64,000 nt of DNA, taken from contig CP142453.1 in NCBI GenBank assembly GCA_038049695.1, positions 112,834,001 through 112,898,000 on the forward strand, read 5' to 3'. Below, one piece after another: positions 57,766-64,000 of this stretch. The notes beneath the pieces were generated by a model. The model was not told where the DNA came from. It searched no databases and saw nothing but the letters and a program-made list of their open reading frames with translations. Each line of letters opens with the position of its first letter. The stretch's first letter is position 1. The stretch is from Cinnamomum chago. Its lineage: Eukaryota; Streptophyta; Magnoliopsida; Laurales; Lauraceae. The position numbers and the translations under genes were made by a program.

Positions 57766-58180
57766 TGTTGGACCGAATAATGTGACCCACATGACCATCC
57801 AAAATGATTAGTTATCCCTCCTTTCAATTTTCTTTAAATTGATTTAAGTTTTCCTTTGGTAACTACCATCTATGTTAATTTGAGGGTTAAAAGCTATTTA
57901 CTCTGTCCTTGATGGAAGGAGAGATTCAGGGCCTATAAAAGGCAACCCGGGTAACTCTCTTGGCTACTATTGTTTTCTCTGCAACCATCACTTACCGGAG
58001 AAGAAAAGACAAAGCACAATAAAGTAGTGATTCCTCATTGAAGACCAATCTTCTATTGGATCAGAGTTTGAAGATGGCACAATCAGGTACCATTTTACTA
58101 CTCTACTGGTTTAGATTATATGATTACAGTATTATTGGATTGATTCCAGAGAAGGTTTATAAACCCAAGATTTTCTAACA
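57766..58180 (+). repeat. copia-2 3' LTR, complete (415 bp)
   Basis: TGTTGG...CTAACA, bounded on the left by the polypurine tract and on the right by PI4KA copy-2 intron DNA. The 5-bp target duplication cannot be checked because the other LTR end is lost. Confidence 0.92.
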
Positions 58181-58330
58181 CTTTTTACTTGGGCGTAGGA
58201 TTTGGGCCAGCCGAAATAAAGACTTCGGTGGTTAGAGTACTGGTAAAAAAAAAAAAAAGATAGTCCAAGCTCAGTTGCTCTTATTTTCCATTCTTAAGAG
58301 TTTCAATGACAAACCTTGTTCATTTTGCAC

Positions 58331-58474
58331 TGTTGGAAGGCTTGTCCATATAGATTTTGGCTGGTGCAACATGCGCTTCGAGAGTGCCCATTTCAAGTTG
58401 AGTCATGAAATAATGACTCAGCTACTTGATCCATCTGGGGTTATGAAAAGTGAAACCTGGAATCAGTTTGTCAG
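58331..58474 (+). pseudogene. PI4KA copy 2, activation-loop exon, disabled
   Basis: Matches 32476-32637. The acceptor is TTTTGCAC instead of TTTTGCAG and the donor reads GAGAGT instead of GTGAGT, so neither edge can splice normally. A 21-bp net loss removes the residues after HIDFG, and an extra ATA codon lies before MTQLLDP. Confidence 0.93.
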
Positions 58475-60379
58475 GAGAGTCTTACTGCATTTTCACTTAT
58501 TGAACATGTGTGACTAGGGTTGCTCATGGGCCAGTCTTTGATATATAATCTTGAGCCAGTTTACTAGTTGTGCCAGGCCTGATTAAGTGATAGAAAGCCC
58601 AAAGCCAAGCTAGACCTGGCCCCAATAATGAGTGCTTGTAATTAATGATAATTTGTCGAAACAATTGCTAGAAAGTCCATACAACTAATGAAAGCCTGGT
58701 TCGACCGAGTTGGCCATTGACTAAATGGGGTGGCTTGCGCATGACATTTACTGCCCGTGTTGGGCTTGGGCTGGATACGGGCCTGTGTTTCTAAGTCTGG
58801 CCGGGCCTTGATATGCCCCAGCCCAGCCCATTAATGCCCCTCGCTGTGACATCCCAAAGGCAAATTTTATTTTCAGTTGTTCCTACACAATGTTTTCTGG
58901 ATGAGAGGAAGTGTGGAAGGTGCATCACCTTACAGGGTCCAATTTTTTTCTTTTTATTTCACATTAATATTGATGATGTCTTAGGTCCGAATAGGCCTGT
59001 CGAGTTAACCTGTTGAAATGGGTACCCGGCTTGGCCTTGCCTGGCCCAAGCCCGAAAACATATATAGGGCTTTTAGAAAAGTTTGAGCCTAGTGGGCTTG
59101 GTTTAAAGTTCGGTGACAGTACAAGAATAATTAGAGAATGTTAATCTTATGTTCAAGATCATGCTATAGCCTAGGCCCTCACGAGATGAGATTTGACATA
59201 GGCCCGCTCAATTTTGGGCCGGGATTGGACAACCCATTGCCCAGGCCCATGGCCTAGGTCCGAAGTAAAGCCATAGTCAATGCTTATTTGGATAGAAAAT
59301 CAACCCATCTACAGAAGGACATTTGTTTTCAGCCTTAAAAAACATTCCTCGGACCTGTTACCAGTACCACTACTCAATTTTGTGGATAATTAAGAGTGAG
59401 ATTAAAATGAAATCAGCAAATGAATTATGAAACCTCATTGCATTGTGGCAGTTATACTGCACAATGCAAATGACCAAACTGAGTAAGACTGCTCTTGGAT
59501 ATATATGATCCCTTATTCACTTTCGTCATTAGGATTATTCATTAACCTTGATTCTACAAAATAGGTGGTTGTATCAAATTCGTCAATTCTCCATTGTTGA
59601 GTCATTTTTTAAGATGGTAAGTGTAATTTAAATTAGTTGATTAGGGGGGCATTTGGTATTTTCGATGACTCTTTGTATCCAGTTACCCTTGTGCTTCTAA
59701 TTCTTAATATATATTTCCTAATATTATGAGGGGGCGTGTGAAGTGGTGGCATGACAGAGTGTGGACAAGTCAAATATGCATAAATCCAACATCCGGGGAC
59801 CTGGGGCTGCGGGGCCAGCAATCTAAACCATGCCCACTCCATGAGTACCATAGATCGATCTAAAAAAAACTTGCTGAGTTTCTATCTGACTTCAAGGTTA
59901 TCTAGTGGCCTGGGCGTGTCTGAATGGCTTTTTTTAATAAATGACACTCTGCCGGCTAGGTCCCTTCAAGTTGAGTTGACTCATTTAATTAGGGGCTACT
60001 CGAGTTGAGTTTTTAACACTAATAAATGGGCCTGGCGTGAATGTTGAATGCAGACCATTTGTCGACATTTTTTGTAGTACAGTTTGGCCAACCTGATGAA
60101 ATATTTAATTGACAAGCATGAGTTCTGGGCCGACAGCTCCTTGAGGAGGGTTTGGTATTCAGATCTTGCAAGTGGGCCCACCCAGAACATGCAACAATCT
60201 TTACACCCCATACTTTTTCTAATATATGGAATTATGATGTGTGTGTATATATATGATGCAAATATGCATACATGCATTCATGAGATGTGCATATGTGAAT
60301 ATAATCTGGTGTATACTTGTAATGTGAATGCAGCTTCTATCCCCCAATCTAATTGTATACTTTATGGTGGCAAATGCAG
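58475..60379 (+). other. PI4KA copy 2, intron 11 duplicate
   Basis: Aligns with 32638-34557, with scattered substitutions and indels, for example a shortened segment around 60030-60085. No other feature. Confidence 0.85.
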
Positions 60380-60638
60380 CTTGTGTGTGAAGGGATACCT
60401 TGCTGCACGCCGTTACATGGATGGAATAATTAGCACTGTGTTGCTGGTGGTGGACAGTGGGCTACCTTGCTTCAGTAGGGGTGGTCCCATAGGTAACCTC
60501 CGCAAGCGGTTCCATCCCGAAATGAGCGAGCGGGAGGCAGCAAACTTCATAATCTATGCATGCACAGATGCCTACAACAAATGGACCACTGCTGGCTACG
60601 ATTTGATTCAATACATACAGCAAGGTATAGAGAAGTGA
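60380..60638 (+). pseudogene. PI4KA copy 2, terminal exon duplicate
   Basis: The reading frame is intact to TGA and the acceptor CAAATGCAG is kept. Amino-acid changes include Met to Val, Asp to Gly in FSRGGPIGN (FSRGDPIGN in copy 1), Met to Ile and Thr to Ala. With its partner exon unable to splice, it cannot yield a kinase domain, though it could be transcribed. Confidence 0.92.
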
Positions 60639-62878
60639 TACTCGATGGGCCCTGGCCAAAGGAAACATGGTCCAGTTCATTGTACACCACGTACTATCGC
60701 ATGGAAGTCCTTTGATAGCCATTTTATTGTTATTATTAATATTTTTTGTTCATGGTAGTTGTTTTGTTTTTCTTATTTTCTTTTTTTTTTCATGTACCCT
60801 AGTTATTAGAATCTTTAGCCTTTATTTTTTGAGGAGCATCTAGATATTTCTAGTTCTTCCTGTTTCGGAGCTCCTCTTGATATATGTATGTAGAAATCCG
60901 TTTGTAATTGTATCTCATCGATTCAAAATTAAGGAAAGTGCACCGTGGTGAAATAAACTTTTTGAATGAGTTATGAAGAACTTGGCCATGTGGGGGTCCT
61001 AAAGCCTTTAATATAGTAATTTGTTTGGTGGTACACTAGACCTGTTGCTTACTTCTGTGGATGGATCTTGCCTCGCACTAGAATGTCACTCCTTATCCTT
61101 ATGAAGAAAACCCCAGCCCCAACTTGTTGAACAAGAGAATCATTTTTATCTGTGGATTATTCTTTGTGGGGTTGTTTCAGAACACAGTGCTCTGGAGACA
61201 TCAAAGGTTACAGGATATTTTGGATTGCATGACCAACCAACTGAATATATACGCTGGCAATGGGTTGTTGTTGTTGTTAAGAAATGCTTCAAACCTCAAA
61301 ACTGAATTGAATTGAATGTTGTAAACAGGACCAAATTAAAATGGTCCACAGTTGATTTGACACTGTATAGATGAAGTTCAATGGTGGTCATCCACTGTGG
61401 ATCGTTAGATGATGAACTGTACGTGTCATGCCGCCTAAAAGCTCAAGAACATGCAATGGCTTATTTTAGGGTTTTTTTTTTTATTCCTAGTGTATGTGGC
61501 TTGCTTGCTGTATAGGGAACTAAATGTGGCTTACTGGATAGGGCACTGTGTTCGTTCTTCTATGCCTGTACATATAGATAGCTTCTCGTTCAACATGCGA
61601 TGCCACGCTACTTAACGTTTGGTTTCTCGGAATTATTGAGTCGGTTAGTCGTTAACTTCAGGTCCAGGACGATATTATATCATCTCCATCTCCTGCTCTA
61701 ATGCCGTATTACACTTGGAAAGGGCCGTTAAGAGATTCGGTTGACTAAATTTTATGAAAAAGAAACGAATACATGTTGCTTTGCATAATCAAATAAAGGC
61801 TGTCAAGCACGTTTTAAATTTATATTTTATCTAGTGAGAGGATTTGAAATAACCTAGTAGTTTCTAATTTCTCCCTCACACGTCCTAGACCCTCCCAGAC
61901 CCTCCCCATCCCCCCCCCCCCCCCCCCCCCCCCCACACCCACCAAACAAAAAAAAAAAAAAAAAATCTACATCACATGTGCTCTATAAAGAGTCTACTTA
62001 AAAGAAAAAAAAATGAAAAATGAAAAAAAACAAAGCAGAAGAGCCACGTATTAGTCCACGAATTAGAGGGACATGTAGCGGTCGTGGGAGGATGTTATTT
62101 AATTAAGACTAACATCGATTCATGACATCCACCTAATTGAAGTGCACCAGTCAAATAGCCCCAAAACTCTCTCATCTAATTTTATTTTCCAGTGATTCTT
62201 TAAAAAGAAGAAGCTATTTAGGGATCTAATCTCCCCCCTTTTTTAATATATTTTGCATAGAATTGAATTCTTAGGAATTTATGGTAAATGGGTTTGAAAA
62301 TGGGATCATTAATGGGGTGACTGGTGAAACAACCCCACAATGATAGATGCTGAGTTTAATATTTTTAATGTCTCATTTTCAAGGTATACTTATGCAAACA
62401 AGAATCGAATTATAGCTTCTTCTTTTTCTTGCAAGACTTTAGCTACATTTATGACTCATCTGCCTAAGTAAATGTATATGTCTTCGCTTTTTGTGCAATC
62501 TGTAAAAATGTGACACATTTTGGACATCTTTTCACAAAAGGGTCTCAATTTTATTGGATAAAAGATTTAATATCTATATACTTTTTTTTTTTGTTAATAT
62601 AGGTGCTAAATCATAGTGTTTTTTTATTTTAAGTTTTTAGTATATTCTATTTTCACCGTTCAAAAGAAAACTATATTCTATTTTCAAATTTTGGCACTTA
62701 CAGGTGATGATATGACTACTTCACCACCTAATTTTCTAATTTGTATACAAATCTACGTGCCCATGATTTAAGTACGTTTGTTTGTATTTTCTTTTCTTTT
62801 TTTATTTTCCTAAAAGGTAAGTACTCATTGCACCCCTCACCCAAGTCTCCCACCATTGGTGCTACTATATAAGGGAGC
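60639..62878. other. PI4KA copy 2, 3' UTR and flank duplicate
   Basis: Parallel to 34817-37020, including the AATAAA motif (about 60951), the C-run (61911-61934, longer than in copy 1) and A-runs. No independent gene is visible. Confidence 0.85.
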
Positions 62879-62886
62879 ACTCTCAC

Positions 62887-63289
62887 TAGGGATGTAATTG
62901 GGTCTCTGATTACCTGGAAGTTCCGACCTGTTAAAAATCGGATTTGGGTCCTTATTTAGGCCCCGCTAAGTCAACGGGTCCAAGTCCTTGTCCATTTTTT
63001 GGACCGGCAACCTAAACAGATCTGGTTCCAATTCCATATTGATTCGGACCCATTTACCCGACGCATTACTTTAATTTTCGAGAATCTCTCCTTAAAATTA
63101 GATTCATTTTTTTCTAATATCATTGTCTATTTAGACTCGGACCTAGTCCTAAACCATGGTTCGGGTTCTGAGTCCGGTTCCACCTTCTCCTTATCAGTTC
63201 CAGGTCCATAACTAAGAAACTGGCCCAAGACGGTTCCGGGTCCAGGTCCACCAAGGACCAAGACCGGAACCGACCCTTTTACATCCCTA
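62887..63289. mobile_element. hAT-type MITE, 403 bp
   Basis: Inverted ends TAGGGATGTAATTGGGTC (62887-62904) and the complement of GACCCTTTTACATCCCTA (63272-63289) agree at 16 of 18 positions. 8-bp target duplications ACTCTCAC (62879-62886) and TCTCTCAC (63290-63297) differ by one base; copy 1 keeps TCTCTCAC. The interior is full of 'ggtccaggtcc/ggttccgg' motifs and has no gene. Confidence 0.88.
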
Positions 63290-63297
63290 TCTCTCAC

Positions 63298-63464
63298 CAA
63301 CTGACCTACAAGTGGATTGAAGCATGGGCTTCTAAGATAGTTATTTTTTAAATGCAGTAAAATCTCTCTAAATCTTCTTTTTCGTAAGTAAGAATCCCTC
63401 TAATTATATTACATCAAAGCTATTGGTTTTCTTAGGCCAGGTCGGGCACATTGAGGCATTTCCT
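63298..63464. other. junction spacer between copies 2 and 3
   Basis: Continues the 3' flank beyond the MITE for 167 bp, then switches abruptly into the middle of a PI4KA exon at 63465. The corresponding part next to copy 1 has been deleted. Confidence 0.7.
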
Positions 63465-64000
63465 TGCCCGTGATAATTTCATCATCAGCAGTGCTGGTTA
63501 TGCAGTTGCCAGTCTGCTGCTTCAACCTAAGGATCGTCACAGTGGAAATCTCATTTTCGACAAGTAAGCGCTGCTGTGTTTCTTAAATATGAAATTTTCA
63601 TGGGCAATATTTTGTTTAGGTTCATCTTCCTAAGTGGGTATTAAGCCCAACTTGAGTCCAGTTTGCCGATCAGGTTCTAAGATTAGTGTTCAAATCGAGC
63701 TGGGACAGTTTATCTCGTAGGGCTTTTTACTTGGGCGCAGGATTTGGGCCAGCCGAAATAAAGACTTAGATGGTTAGAGTACTGGTAAAAAAGAAAAAAA
63801 AAAAAGATAGTCCAAGCTCAGTTGCTCTTATTTTCCGTTCTTGTAAGAGTTTCAATGACAAACCTTGTTCATTTGCAGTGTTGGAAGGCTTGTCCATATA
63901 GATTTTAGCTTTATCTTGGAAACATCACCTGGTGCAACATGCGCTTCGAGAGTGCCCATTTCAAGTTGAGTCATGAAATGACTCAGCTACTTGATCCATC
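63465..64000 (+). pseudogene. PI4KA copy 3, partial catalytic exons, runs off the window
   Basis: 63465-63563 matches the last 99 bp of the catalytic-loop exon and 63879-64000 matches the first part of the activation-loop exon; the intron between is also alike. The catalytic loop reads DRHSGN instead of DRHNGN, and DFG reads DFS. One base is missing in 'cctggtgcaac', shifting the frame. The 5' part of the exon is absent: homology to 32074 starts without a splice site. Confidence 0.93.

Larger units (their letters stand above)
37072..58180 (+). mobile_element. Ty1/copia element (copia-2), left LTR truncated, split by a CACTA transposon
   Basis: The left LTR remnant 37072-37261 matches 57991-58180 (about 10 differences in 190 bp by eye). 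The primer site TGGTATCAAAGC (37264-37275) follows directly. Gag, protease, integrase and RT read on the plus strand to 42142. A 14.5-kb CACTA element follows, then RNase H resumes at 56659 and runs to the polypurine tract AAGTGGGAGA just before the intact right LTR (57766-58180). Without the insert it is about 6.6 kb. Motif style (SAKQTLVTPSTFDAEYVACF) resembles the Tork group; that is inference. Stops and frameshifts disable it. Confidence 0.93.
58181..62908 (+). repeat. duplicated segment, copy 2 (PI4KA 3' end and flank)
   Basis: Starts in intron 10 ('ctttttacttgggcg') right at the LTR edge and matches 32330-37052 throughout, up to the MITE. It shares 'acttgggc' and a one-base loss ('ggtgcaac') with copy 3 against copy 1. 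Confidence 0.95.

Noticed and set aside
60084-60638. 184-residue frame as a stand-alone gene
   Set aside because: Its first half is intron DNA that happens to be open; only the last 259 bp are the duplicated terminal PI4KA exon.

Overview
This is nuclear DNA of a flowering plant. The evidence is an intron-rich plant gene for type III phosphatidylinositol 4-kinase alpha (PI4KA1-like), GT-AG introns, and a dense load of plant Ty1/copia, LINE, TRIM/SMART, SINE-like, CACTA and MITE elements. The exact species cannot be read from the sequence.

Layout. (1) 1-9808 lies upstream of the first exon visible here and is probably intron. It holds a decayed minus-strand copia element (318-5831, TSD TAAGG), then an internally deleted LTR element (6318-8974, minus) whose left LTR carries a 581-bp TRIM (6696-7276, TSD ACAAG). 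(2) 9809-34816 is the 3' part of the PI4KA gene: twelve exons, about 669 residues, covering the accessory helical and catalytic domains to the stop codon. Its introns contain a SMART-like element, 5'-truncated LINEs, a TIR element with 8-bp TSD, a foldback, a 107-bp tandem duplication and, in the 8.9-kb intron 9, a copia relic hit by a LINE and a SINE. (3) 37072-58180 is a plus-strand copia element with a truncated left LTR. A 14.5-kb CACTA (En/Spm-like) transposon (42146-56655, TSD ATG) has landed between its RT and RNase H segments. (4) 58181-64000 holds two further partial copies of the PI4KA 3' end in direct orientation, the second running off the window.

The CACTA element carries a TNP2-type transposase gene broken by a 38-bp tandem duplication and by a second, 1-bp frameshift. 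It also carries an apparently intact eight-exon second gene (418 residues). The last intron of that gene is almost wholly a tandem array of about 26 units of 178 bp, with traces of a five-unit (about 890-bp) higher-order period. This satellite-in-an-intron is the most unusual structure in the window.

The PI4KA duplicates look non-functional. Copy 2 has lost both splice sites of one exon; copy 3 has changed catalytic-loop and DFG motifs and a frameshift. Shared small differences show copies 2 and 3 are closer to each other than to copy 1. One deletion running from a MITE into the copia LTR explains the present junction.
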